A stretch of DNA of 64,000 nucleotides from JAFDZV01 sp048594725 (GTDB lineage: Bacteria > Bacteroidota > Ignavibacteria > OLB7): positions 4,107 to 68,106 of the forward strand of contig JBMDXA010000164.1 of assembly GCA_048594725.1 (NCBI GenBank), given 5' to 3'. Below the pieces are notes generated by a model. That model made no database searches. It was given only the letters and a program-made list of their open reading frames with translations, and had not been told where the DNA came from. The translations under genes were made by a program, and so were the position numbers. Shown one piece after another: positions 16,600 through 25,900 of the stretch; position 1 is the stretch's first letter; each line of letters opens with the position of its first letter.

Positions 16600-19500
16600 A
16601 TGCTTCTGCGATCGTTTGCCACCAGGATTATCATCCTCTGCTCCATCCTCTGCGCCTTTGCGTTCAACGGGGATGATGCGGCATTCTATTTCAATATCTC
16701 CTCCAGCCGGATCTACTTCCCCGGCGCCTCCGACATGGCCGTGGAGTTCAGCGGCAATGGCGCCGGCGGCACACGGGTGTACCTTCGCGCGTTCAAGGTG
16801 AACAATCCTGTGGATTTCTTCCTTGCGCAGAAGGACCCCCACTCCCCCACCCTTACCGCGCTGGACCCTCCCAACACCTTCGATATGCTCAGCCTCGGCT
16901 TCCGCAAGGTGAGCCGCGATGTGCGCTATGCCGCGCGCGACGTGATGCCGGCCGATGCGCGCCGCGCCATCCGCGATGCCACCGATCTGAACGGCACCAA
17001 GGCCGAAAAAGAGAAGGAGGCCAGGCAAAAGGAGAAGGCCGGAACCGCCCCGAAGCCGAACGCCGATCTCCCTGTGGATGATATCCCCAAGGGGGCCGAG
17101 CGCTACCAGATCGTGGCCGCCTGGGAACACCAGATCGTCAAGAAGGAGGGAGAGGAGGACTGGCATTACGAGTCCATCCCCGTTCCCCTGAAGGAGAAGG
17201 GGGTCTATCTGATCGAAGCCCGCTCCCGTGGCAAACGCGCCATCACCGCCCTGATCGTCTCGGAGCTGGGAATGGTGGTGAAGCAGTCGAACACGGAACT
17301 TCTCACCTATGTGGTCAATACCCGCAGCGGCGAACGGGTGGGAGATTTCCCCCTGACGGTCACCCGGGGAGGCTCCAGGGTGTTTCAGGAGGAGACCGGC
17401 TCCGACGGTATCTACCGCGCCACCATGCCCCCGCTGCCGGCCGCCCCGGAGACCGAGAACGAGGAGGAGATGTGGCAGTGGGAGTACCGCCGCCGCCAGA
17501 TCCTGGTGGTGGGCGAAAAGGATGGCAACTTCATCATCTCCGATCCCTACAGCTACGGCTATTACGGCGGAACAAGCTCCAAGATCTATTTGCAGACCGA
17601 TCGCCCGGTCTATCGCCCGGCGCAGACGGTCTTCTTCCGTGGCATCCTCCGGAAACGGGATGCCGAAGGCACCTACCAGAACCCGTCCGGCACCGATACC
17701 GTCCTGACCGAGATCAGCGACGCCCGTGGCGATGTGGTCCGCCGCGATACGCTCCGCCTCTCCGATATCGGGGCGTTCAGCGGCCAGCTTATGCTGGGAG
17801 ATGAGCCCCCGCTGGGCATCTACTCCATCAAGGCGGTGCGCAAGGGAGAATCCTACGATGGGGAACAGTGGTTCAGCTTCTCGGTGGAGGAGTACAAGAA
17901 GCCGGAATACAAGGTGGATGTCACCACCGACCGCGCCCAGTACACCCGTGGCGATGTCATCAACGCAACGGTGAAGGCCGATTATTACTTCGGCTCCCCG
18001 GTGGTCAATGCCGAGGTGGAATACTTCGTCTATCGCGCCCGCTACTGGCGCCCCTGGTGGCGCGGCTCGGAATGGGCCTACCTGTACGACGAGGAGGGGG
18101 ATGACGCCTACTCCACCTACCGGATGGAGATGGTCCACTCCGGCAAGGGAACCCTGAACGCGGACGGAACCCTGGCGATCACCTACAAGACCGAGGCCGA
18201 TGCCGCCGAGGACTACGTCTACCGGGTGCAGGCCAATGTGGTGGACAACAGCCGCCGCTCCATCTCCGGCACGCGCGCGGTGGAGGTGACCCGAGGAGAA
18301 TTCTACATCTCGGCCAGCACCGACCGCTATGTCTACAAACCGGGAGATGAGGCGGTTATCAATGTGGAGATGGCGACGTTCGACGGCGACAGGCCCGTGG
18401 CCCGCCCCTTCACCGTGCGGGTGATGCGCACCTGGTGGGAGAAGAGCAACCCGGGCGATACCGCCATGGAGCCGGAATACAAGAAGCGCTCCGAGACGAT
18501 CTGGACCGGCAACGGCGCCACCGATGCCTCCGGCAAGGGACGCGCCCCGTACCCCACCACAAAGGCCGGATACTTCGAGGTGGTGATCTCCGCCCGCGAT
18601 GCCCGCGGCACCGAGATCACCGAATCGAGCTATATCTACGTCTCCGATGCCAGCTATGCCAACTGGTACCGCGAAGGCTCCGGCGACGTACAGATCATCC
18701 CCGACAAACCTGCCTACAAGCCGGGAGAGACGATGAGCGCCCTGGTGGTGATGCCGGCATCCAATATCGATGCCCTTATCACCGTGGAGGGATCGGCGCT
18801 CTACAGCTATCAGGTGGAACGCCTGAACGCCACCTCCGCCATCGTGCGGGTGCCGATCAAGGAGCAGTACGCCCCGTCGGTCTACCTCAGCGCCGCCGCC
18901 ATCGTCAACGACGAGATGTACAGCGAGTCGCAGCGGATAGCCGTGGTGCCGGAAGGGAAGCTGCTCGATATCCGGATCACGACCGACAAGGAGATCTACA
19001 AGCCGGGTGAGAAGGGCTCCCTGGTGGTGCGCGCGCTGGATGAGAAGGGCTCGCCGGTGGGGAATGTCGATATCGCCATCGGTATGGTGGATGAGGCGGT
19101 ATATGCAATCCGCCCCGATATCACCCCCGATATCCAGCGCTCCTTCTACGGCACGCGCTGGAACGAGGTGGCAACCAGCACCTCCCTCTCGTTCAGCATC
19201 TACGGCGATGCCACCGTCATCGACAGGAACGGGGCCGATGCTCTCTACGGGGCCAACGGCACCTACCGCCGCGATGCGCGCTACGCATCCAGCACGCGCG
19301 ATCCCCGCGCCCTGGCGTTCGGCGACGTGAAGGGAAATATGTTCGTGCAGCCGGTCACCCGGAAGAATTTCAAGGATGTGATGCTCTGGAATCCCTCGGT
19401 GCGTACCGGCCCTGACGGCAGCGCGCGGATCGATCTGGACTTCCCGGACAATCTCACCACCTGGCGTATCACCGCACGGGGCGTCACCGCCAATACGGCG

Positions 19501-21513
19501 GTGGGCCAGGCTACCGCGCGCGTCATCGCCCGGAAGGATCTGATGGTCCGTATGGAAACTCCCCGGTTCATGATCCAGGGGGATGAGCTTCTCATCGCGA
19601 CAACCATCCATAATTATCTCGGCAGCGAGAAGGCCACCAAAGTGGAGTTCAGCGGCGAGAACGTCTCCTCCGCCGAATCCGGCCGCACCCTGACGATCCC
19701 GGCCAACGGCCAGAAACGGATCGACTGGAAGGTGACCGCCCCGCGAACCGGCAGCGCACGGATGACGGTCAAGGCGCTGACCAACGAGGAGTCCGACGCG
19801 ATGGAACTGGAGGTGCCGGTGCTGCCGCGCGGCATGAGGCTGGCAACCGGATCGATCGCCCAGATCGACGAGACGTCCGGCACGCGCACCCTCAATCTGC
19901 AGATGCCGGCCGGAACCGATCCGGCCACCGGCGAGATGTATGTCACCATCTCCCCATCGCTGGCCGGCTCCATGCTCGGCGCGCTTGACAGCCTTATCGG
20001 CTATCCCTACGGATGCGTGGAACAGACGATGAGCCGCTTCCTCCCCACCATCGTCATCGCCGATGCGCTGAAGAAGCTGGATATCCCGTTTAATCACAGC
20101 AGGCGCGGGGAGATCCCGAAGATGGTATCGGCCGGACTCAGCAGGCTCTACGGCATGCAGCACGACGATGGCGGCTGGGGATGGTGGGAGAACGATCGCA
20201 CCGATCCGTTCATGACCGCCTATGTGGTCTACGGCATGACCATAGCCCGCGATGCCGGCTACGGCGTGATGGAGGATCGCTATAACAACGGCGTCTCCGC
20301 GCTCGGCAGGATGCTGGAGAGCGGCCGTACGCTCGATAGCGCCATCATCGATGTCACGTCGCAGGCCTATATGCTCTATGTGCTGGCGGCGGCCAATCAG
20401 GGGAAGACGATGGCGGCCCTTACCGACCGCATCACCAATCTCTCCCGCGCCAACGGGCTGAACGATTACGGTCTCTCCCTGCTGACGCTCGCCAGCCGCT
20501 ACCAGAACGGCGGCGCCCAGGCGGCCTCGCTCGCATCCCGTCTGGAGAAGAACGCCGTCACCGGCGAGACCTACGCATTCTGGGAGCCGAAGGGGAAGAA
20601 ATGGCAGTGGCAGGAGGATCAGGTGGAGGCATCGGCGTTTGCGGTGAAGGCGCTGCTTGCCACCCGTGGCGAGACCGAGCTTGTGGGGAAGGGGGTGCGC
20701 TGGCTCCTCTCGCAGAAGCAGGGATCGGTATGGCATAACACCCGCCGCACCTCCATGGTGATCCTGGCGCTGGTGGACTACCTGAAGATCTCCGGCGAGC
20801 TGAACCCCGATTATACGGTTGCAGTGAAGGTGAACGGGCAGCAGGTGCTCTCCCGCCGGATGACCCGCGAGGATGTCTACGCACCGGAGCAGCGGATCAA
20901 GGTGGAAGGGGTCTCCCTCCGTCCCGGAGCCAACGCCGTCACCCTGGAGAAGAGCGGCCAGGGAAGGCTCTACTCCTCGGCGAGGATGACCTACTACGCC
21001 ACCGGCTCGGCACTGAAGCCGGCAAGCGCGGGATTCAAGGTCACCCGCGAATACTACACCCTCCGGAAAGAGCGCCGCGGGGAGATCTTCGTGTACACCA
21101 AGCGCCCCTTCACCGGCACGGTGAAGACCGGCGACGAGCTGTTCGTGAAGGTGAAGATGACCCCGGATGCCCGCTACGAATATGTGATGCTGGAAGATCC
21201 GCTCCCGGCCGGGTGCGAGGTGGTGAGCAACACCAACGGCTATACCATCCCCGGCGAGCCGGAGTACGATCAGAAGGCGCGCGAGGATCGGGGGTACTGG
21301 AGCTGGAACTGGTGGTACGCCAGCCGCGAGGTGCGCGATGAGAAGGTGGCCTTCTTCGCACGCGAGGTGCAGCCCAAGGCGATGGAGTTCAGCTATATCA
21401 TGCGCGCCCAGATCCCCGGTAAGTACTCGGTGCTTCCGGCCGTCGGCGCGCTGATGTACTATCCGGAAGTGCGGGGCAACAGCGGCGATATCGCGCTGAC
21501 GATAACGCCGTAA
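16600..21513 (+). CDS. Alpha-2-macroglobulin family protein 3 (1637 aa)
   Basis: Third secreted A2M paralogue, closest to A2M 2. The signal peptide (MLLRSFATRIIILCSILCAF) again ends at FNGDD. ATG 16600 is preferred over the in-frame TTG at 16594. Features seen: an extra charged segment around residues 125-165 (KAEKEKEARQKEKAGTAPK), VEEYKKPEYKV, YRARYWRPWWRGSEW, EIYKPGEKG, a divergent bait region (about 849-920; Tyr/Asn/Arg-rich, with YGANGTYRRDARYASS), FKDVMLW at residue 924, the thioester GCVEQ at Cys1139, GWGWWENDRTDPFMTAY, LEDPLPAGCEV and a C-terminal ALMYYPEVRGNSGD. The shared backbone with changed bait regions suggests three traps opened by different proteases (inference). A terminator follows 28 bp downstream. 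Confidence 0.92.
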   Translation: MLLRSFATRIIILCSILCAFAFNGDDAAFYFNISSSRIYFPGASDMAVEFSGNGAGGTRVYLRAFKVNNPVDFFLAQKDPHSPTLTALDPPNTFDMLSLGFRKVSRDVRYAARDVMPADARRAIRDATDLNGTKAEKEKEARQKEKAGTAPKPNADLPVDDIPKGAERYQIVAAWEHQIVKKEGEEDWHYESIPVPLKEKGVYLIEARSRGKRAITALIVSELGMVVKQSNTELLTYVVNTRSGERVGDFPLTVTRGGSRVFQEETGSDGIYRATMPPLPAAPETENEEEMWQWEYRRRQILVVGEKDGNFIISDPYSYGYYGGTSSKIYLQTDRPVYRPAQTVFFRGILRKRDAEGTYQNPSGTDTVLTEISDARGDVVRRDTLRLSDIGAFSGQLMLGDEPPLGIYSIKAVRKGESYDGEQWFSFSVEEYKKPEYKVDVTTDRAQYTRGDVINATVKADYYFGSPVVNAEVEYFVYRARYWRPWWRGSEWAYLYDEEGDDAYSTYRMEMVHSGKGTLNADGTLAITYKTEADAAEDYVYRVQANVVDNSRRSISGTRAVEVTRGEFYISASTDRYVYKPGDEAVINVEMATFDGDRPVARPFTVRVMRTWWEKSNPGDTAMEPEYKKRSETIWTGNGATDASGKGRAPYPTTKAGYFEVVISARDARGTEITESSYIYVSDASYANWYREGSGDVQIIPDKPAYKPGETMSALVVMPASNIDALITVEGSALYSYQVERLNATSAIVRVPIKEQYAPSVYLSAAAIVNDEMYSESQRIAVVPEGKLLDIRITTDKEIYKPGEKGSLVVRALDEKGSPVGNVDIAIGMVDEAVYAIRPDITPDIQRSFYGTRWNEVATSTSLSFSIYGDATVIDRNGADALYGANGTYRRDARYASSTRDPRALAFGDVKGNMFVQPVTRKNFKDVMLWNPSVRTGPDGSARIDLDFPDNLTTWRITARGVTANTAVGQATARVIARKDLMVRMETPRFMIQGDELLIATTIHNYLGSEKATKVEFSGENVSSAESGRTLTIPANGQKRIDWKVTAPRTGSARMTVKALTNEESDAMELEVPVLPRGMRLATGSIAQIDETSGTRTLNLQMPAGTDPATGEMYVTISPSLAGSMLGALDSLIGYPYGCVEQTMSRFLPTIVIADALKKLDIPFNHSRRGEIPKMVSAGLSRLYGMQHDDGGWGWWENDRTDPFMTAYVVYGMTIARDAGYGVMEDRYNNGVSALGRMLESGRTLDSAIIDVTSQAYMLYVLAAANQGKTMAALTDRITNLSRANGLNDYGLSLLTLASRYQNGGAQAASLASRLEKNAVTGETYAFWEPKGKKWQWQEDQVEASAFAVKALLATRGETELVGKGVRWLLSQKQGSVWHNTRRTSMVILALVDYLKISGELNPDYTVAVKVNGQQVLSRRMTREDVYAPEQRIKVEGVSLRPGANAVTLEKSGQGRLYSSARMTYYATGSALKPASAGFKVTREYYTLRKERRGEIFVYTKRPFTGTVKTGDELFVKVKMTPDARYEYVMLEDPLPAGCEVVSNTNGYTIPGEPEYDQKAREDRGYWSWNWWYASREVRDEKVAFFAREVQPKAMEFSYIMRAQIPGKYSVLPAVGALMYYPEVRGNSGDIALTITP

Positions 21514-21541
21514 TCATTGTCGATTCCGGATTTGTGATTGG

Positions 21542-21580
21542 CGAAGAACGGGAGTGGGAGTACCAGTCCCGTTCTTCGTT
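21542..21580 (+). terminator. Rho-independent terminator after A2M 3
   Basis: CGAAGAACGGGA (21542-21553) and TCCCGTTCTTCG (21567-21578), 12 bp perfect, 13-nt loop, followed by TTTAT. A weak heptad-like stretch (GTCGATTCCGGATTTGTG) lies between the stop and this stem. Confidence 0.75.
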
Positions 21581-21736
21581 TATAGTCGTGCCCCGAGGAC
21601 GCGCGACTATGAACCACCTCCCAGATCCTTCCCCTCGTCAATCAACAGTCGCCGATCCTGCCGGCTCCATCCGCTACGGCGGCAGTCGCCAGAATACTAC
21701 CAGCACCAACAGCGGTTTTCCGTATAGAACTTCTTA

Positions 21737-22135
21737 TTACTCCAACCCTCCCTCACCGATGGACGCAATCCAGTTGGTACCGTTGGCATCCCTGCCCCAC
21801 ATCTTCGTAATGTTTCCGGAGGCATCCGCATTGAACCGGACCCACCATTGATGATTCGCGGAAGCATCCTGAATGTAATACCCGCTGCTTGAGCCGAAAG
21901 TACCCGGTGATACGCTGCAATGATCCACCCAGTGGGTACCCGCACAGTTTGTTCCCTCTCTCCTTGTAACCTGGCCGGTGTTATCATTGATAGTGATAAC
22001 GATTGTCCAGTTACCCAGTGGCACCGAACCAGTACAATCGCCACTGTAACCGACCACACGAGCCTCGGCCTGGCCCACAGCGATGAGCATCAACCCCGCT
22101 GCCAGAGCCATACCTGGCCTGCGAAGAGCATTCAT
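21737..22135 (-). CDS. Small secreted protein with GRDANG motif (132 aa)
   Basis: The signal peptide MNALRRPGMALAAGLMLIAV, ending QAEA, precedes about 108 mature residues. These contain three cysteines (GDCTGS, TNCAGT, DHCSVS) and the C-terminal block WWVRFNADASGNITKMWGRD with ANGTNW. Start at ATG 22135 is supported by GGAG 8 nt upstream; the in-frame ATG at 22147 would place that Shine-Dalgarno inside the gene. It resembles the protein at 61723-62124 (W-x-V/I-R-x-D-x-SG then GRDA-N/D-G), so the two are paralogues. No known domain is recognised. Role unknown; probably a periplasmic or extracellular small beta-rich protein. Confidence 0.75.
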   Translation of the reverse strand: MNALRRPGMALAAGLMLIAVGQAEARVVGYSGDCTGSVPLGNWTIVITINDNTGQVTRREGTNCAGTHWVDHCSVSPGTFGSSSGYYIQDASANHQWWVRFNADASGNITKMWGRDANGTNWIASIGEGGLE

Positions 22136-22457
22136 GGAAATCTCCAATGATTATAAAGAGGAAATATTGAGGGAGGAAAGGCGAATGTACAGAAGGATTA
22201 TGTTCATTGCAAGCCATCATTCACCACGCTTTTCTCTTCCTCCATAAAGAGATATGGGATTGTATCCGGCTCTTCGATAAGCACGGATATCCGATGTGAA
22301 GCGTGAGCGAACGCACGGCCGGTGGCACTAATGCCGGATTCATCAGTATGCGCATTCGCCTCCACACTCTCCCCTATGGATAGGAAAAGGAGTAATTCCA
22401 TGCTCATCCTCCATCCTCCCCTTCCGGCGATCATCACCATCTTTTTTCGCTCCCCTC

Positions 22458-22486
22458 TTGCCCACGTCCCGTTTCCGATGTATATT
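22458..22486 (+). promoter_or_regulatory. Sigma-70-type promoter of the SRP RNA gene
   Basis: TTGCCC (22458-22463), a 17-bp spacer and TATATT (22481-22486). It predicts a start near 22493, about 14 nt before the first paired base of the SRP RNA. Placement and spacing fit a stable-RNA promoter. Confidence 0.6.
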
Positions 22487-22506
22487 GGCACCCACAAGAA
22501 AGTTTT

Positions 22507-22608
22507 GGGGTCAAGTCCTGTGCGACCGTATCATACCCAACCCCGTCAGGTCCGGAAGGAAGCAGCGGTCAGTATAGGTACGGTGCGACGCAGATCAGCT
22601 TGACCTCT
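22507..22608 (+). ncRNA. ffs: Signal recognition particle RNA (4.5S type)
   Basis: The highly conserved domain IV core GTCAGGTCCGGAAGGAAGCA, continuing GCGGTC, lies at 22545-22570. It contains the GGAA tetraloop and asymmetric loop that bind Ffh. The ends pair: GGTCAAG (22509-22515) with CTTGACC (22599-22605), so this is the short hairpin form of about 100 nt without an Alu domain. A run of ten T residues (22608-22617) forms the terminator tail. With Ffh it directs signal-peptide-bearing ribosomes to the membrane. The 3' end is placed at the start of the T-run. Confidence 0.95.
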
Positions 22609-22619
22609 TTTTTTTTATC

Positions 22620-22988
22620 TGTCATCAAAGTCCACATTGTCCGTGGTACGTTTCGGCGCCGATTGGTCTTCGGTGCGTAAGTTGCTGAGCATGGTCGCTC
22701 GCGCTCGCGGTCTCCGCAAGGAGGCTGAACGGATGCGCGCACCATCGGGACTCGCACTCACGCGCCCGGTGCCGGAAGGATTCGCGCAGCAGAGCGCTCC
22801 AGAGCGTGAGGAGTATGGTGGATGCGCCCGGTGGTTGGTGAACCGCGGCAGCGTCCACATTGGATTCCCTCCCGTCTCCGCACAAGTTCCCGTCTGGTTA
22901 CGCTCTCCCCGTTCTTCTCAGTCTGCCGCTTTCTTCCCGCCCGTCCTCTCCCGCCGCCGCTTAGGTCCACGGCCCCATTCTCTCATAC
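22620..22988 (+). other. Leader region upstream of the RNase E/G gene
   Basis: 369 bp between the ffs terminator and the RNase start. The 10-bp word GTCCACATTG occurs at 22631-22640 and again at 22853-22862, in the same orientation, framing about 210 bp. A 150-residue ORF at 22637-23089 overlaps the RNase start and has no recognisable domain, so it is not called. The stretch may hold a structured 5' UTR, but no known RNA family was recognised. Confidence 0.35.
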
Positions 22989-25900
22989 ATGAAGAAAGAA
23001 ATCATCATCAACGCCACATCCACGGAGATTCGCGTTGCTATCACGGAGGACGATCGTCTAGCCGAGATCTTCCTGGAAGTTCCCGATAAGGAACGCCATG
23101 TGGGATCGATCTACCTTGGCCGCGTCGAACGCGTGGTCCAGGGGATGAACGCCGCGTTCATCGATATCGGCGAAACCCAGGACGCATTCCTCCACTTCTC
23201 CGATGTCGGCTCCGCCCTCGACGAATTCAAAGACCTCCTCGACGACAAGGACGATGAGGACGACGACGACGAGGAAATCGAAAAAGACCCCCCCTCCAAG
23301 CCCGAAACCAGACCGGCCGAGGGGAAGGAACGCCGCAACGACCGCGGCCGTAAAGACGATCATCGCCGCGATGGCACGGAGAAATCCGCCGAGGATCGCC
23401 CCGCCGAATCTCGCGAGCCGTCCGGCCGCCAGGGGGATGACCGCCGCAAACAGGAACGGAACGGACGCTCCGATGCCCGCCCGGAAGGACGCGAAAACCG
23501 CGAGGGAAGAGCCGAGGGACGCGACGGACGTAACGGCAGAGGCACCGAAGGCCGCTCAGAAGGACGCCCCGAGGGACGCAGAGAAGGCCGAGGCGAGGGT
23601 CGAAGCGAGGGCCGGGAGGAACGCCGCGATCGGGATAATCGCCGCGATGCCCGCCCGGAGGGACGTGATCGTGACGGGCGCCGCGAGGATCGTCCGGAAG
23701 GACGCCGCGATGACCGTCGCGAAGGAAACCGTGAGGAACGCGCCGGAAGCCGCGAACCGCAGGCCGAAGGCTCACACCGCGACGAGGCTCCGAAAGAAAC
23801 CGATTCCCGCAGAGAAGGACGCGGCCGTGATGACCGCCGCGGCAATGGCCGCGATCGCGACCGGCGTGACCGCGCCCCGGAGACACGGGAGGAACAGGAA
23901 GAGCTCGCTTCACGCCTCCCCGTAGAGCCGGATACTCACGATTATGATGAGGAAGATGATGACCTCGATCTGCCGGAAGGGCTGGATGAGGGCACATCCG
24001 ACGAGGAAGGGGGCGATGGCACCGATTCGGCCGATGGTGATGATGCCGGAGGACGCCGCCGCCGCCGCAAGCGCGGGCGCCGTGGCGGACGTGGCCGCAA
24101 CCGTAAAAGGAACAGCGAACAGGGCGAAGGGGATGAACGCCCCGAGGCAGGGGCCGGCGGACCGGATATAGCCGGAAATAACAACGAGATGCCCTCCCTG
24201 GAAACCCCTCGTACCGAACGCAATGACCGCCCCCGCGACGGCCAGCGCAATGACCGCCGCCAGGAAGAGCGCGCCGAACGCCGCCCCGATAACCGCGAAG
24301 GGCGCCCCGCCGGCGACCGTGATCGCGACAGAGATCGCGAGGGTGAGCGGAACGGCGAGCGGGACCGCGATAGAAACCGCGACCGGCAGCAGGCACGCCC
24401 CGAGCGCTCCGAACGCCCCCAGGAGGGACGCCGCGACCAGCGAAACGAACCGGAACGCCCCCAGAGCGAGGAAGGAACAGCCGAAACTCCCCGCACCGAT
24501 AAAGAACAGAAAAACGATCGCCGCGATCGTCATGGCCGCGATCGCCGCCGTGGCAATCGCTGGGAAGGACGCCGCGAAGCCGACGCTCAGGAGACGGGCG
24601 AACGCTCCGAAGAGCCCCGCGCGCAGGCGCCGGAAGCGCGCCGCGAGGATCGCCGCGATGACCGGAACGAACGCCGTCCGGCGGAACGGGCGGAGGAACG
24701 CCAGGAACCGAGGGAAGCGCGCCGCGATGACCGGCAGGAGTCGCCCCGCGAGGAACGCTCCGGCCGTTATTCCAGTGACCGTCGCGACGGACGCAGGGAA
24801 GAGCCCCGGCGCGAGCGCGAGGAGGAACGCCCCGCAGGGGTGCCGCCAGCACGGGAGCCGCAGGCACGGGCCGAAGAGCCCTCCCCCGTCTCCGAACCCC
24901 GCCAGCGATACGACCGGGGCGAGAATCGCCGCGGTCCCCGCCAGGAACGGGAACGCCCGGCCCAGCCCGAAGCCGCCCCGGAACTCCCCGCTCCCGTAGC
25001 AACTGCGCCGGCAGCAACCGCACCGGCGGCCGCTCCGCAGGAAAATCGCGAGGAGAAACCGGTGAAGCCGGCACGTGCCCCCCGCGCTTCCCGTGCAAAG
25101 AAACCGGCGGCCGAACCCACCGAGGCAGCCGCTGCGGTGCCCGCGCCTGCGGCGGAGAAAACTGTGAAACCGGCACGGCGCACCTCCCGCGCGGCGAAAC
25201 CGGCCGATACGCCCCCCTCCGGCGAAGCCCCGGCGGAGACCCCGCGTCCGAAACGCCCGTCACGCGCAAAACGTCCACGCTCCGGCGATGACGATGCGCC
25301 GGTGAAGGGCTCGACGGTGGACGCGAAGCTCCCCACCTTCCAGACCAAGCGCTCCGGCGAGGTCACTATCGCCCTTGAGAAGGGGCAGGATGTGATCGTG
25401 CAGGTGACCCGCGAATCGTATGCCTCCAAGGGTGTTCGCGTGACCACCAAGGTGAGCCTCCCAGGACGGTTCCTGGTGCTTCTGCCGCTCGATCCGGCCA
25501 TCGGCATCTCCCGCAAGGTGCAGAACATGAAGGAGCGCCGCAGGCTCCGCCGTATCGCCAAGAGCATCCTCCCGGAAGGACATGGCTGCATCATCCGCAC
25601 CGTGGCCCAGGACAAGGATGAGGAGGTGATTAAGCAGGACCTGATGAAGCTGATCGAGAACTGGCGCGAGATCGAACAGAAGATCAAGGTGCGCGAGCAG
25701 CCGGGCCTTCTGTACAAGGACCAGTCGATCGCCAACACCGTCATGCGCGACCTCTTCACCCCCGATACCAACCGGGTGGTGATCGATAACAAGGCTCTGT
25801 ACAAGGAGATCCGCGATTACGTGGAGTGGGCCGCCCCGCAGCTCGTCAACAAGGTGGAGCTGTACAGCGGCCAGCAGCCGGTCTTCGACAAGTGCGGCGT

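Noticed and set aside
22204..22497. A minus-strand ORF (67-97 residues) between the small secreted gene and the SRP RNA.
   Set aside because: No domain, no signal peptide or Shine-Dalgarno, and it overlaps the ffs promoter. A real small protein is possible but unsupported.
23227..25278. Several long ORFs in other frames across the RNase E/G insertion (for example a 683-codon minus-strand frame).
   Set aside because: They result from the repetitive codon pattern of the Arg/Asp/Glu-rich insertion; only the sense frame joins two halves of a known fold.
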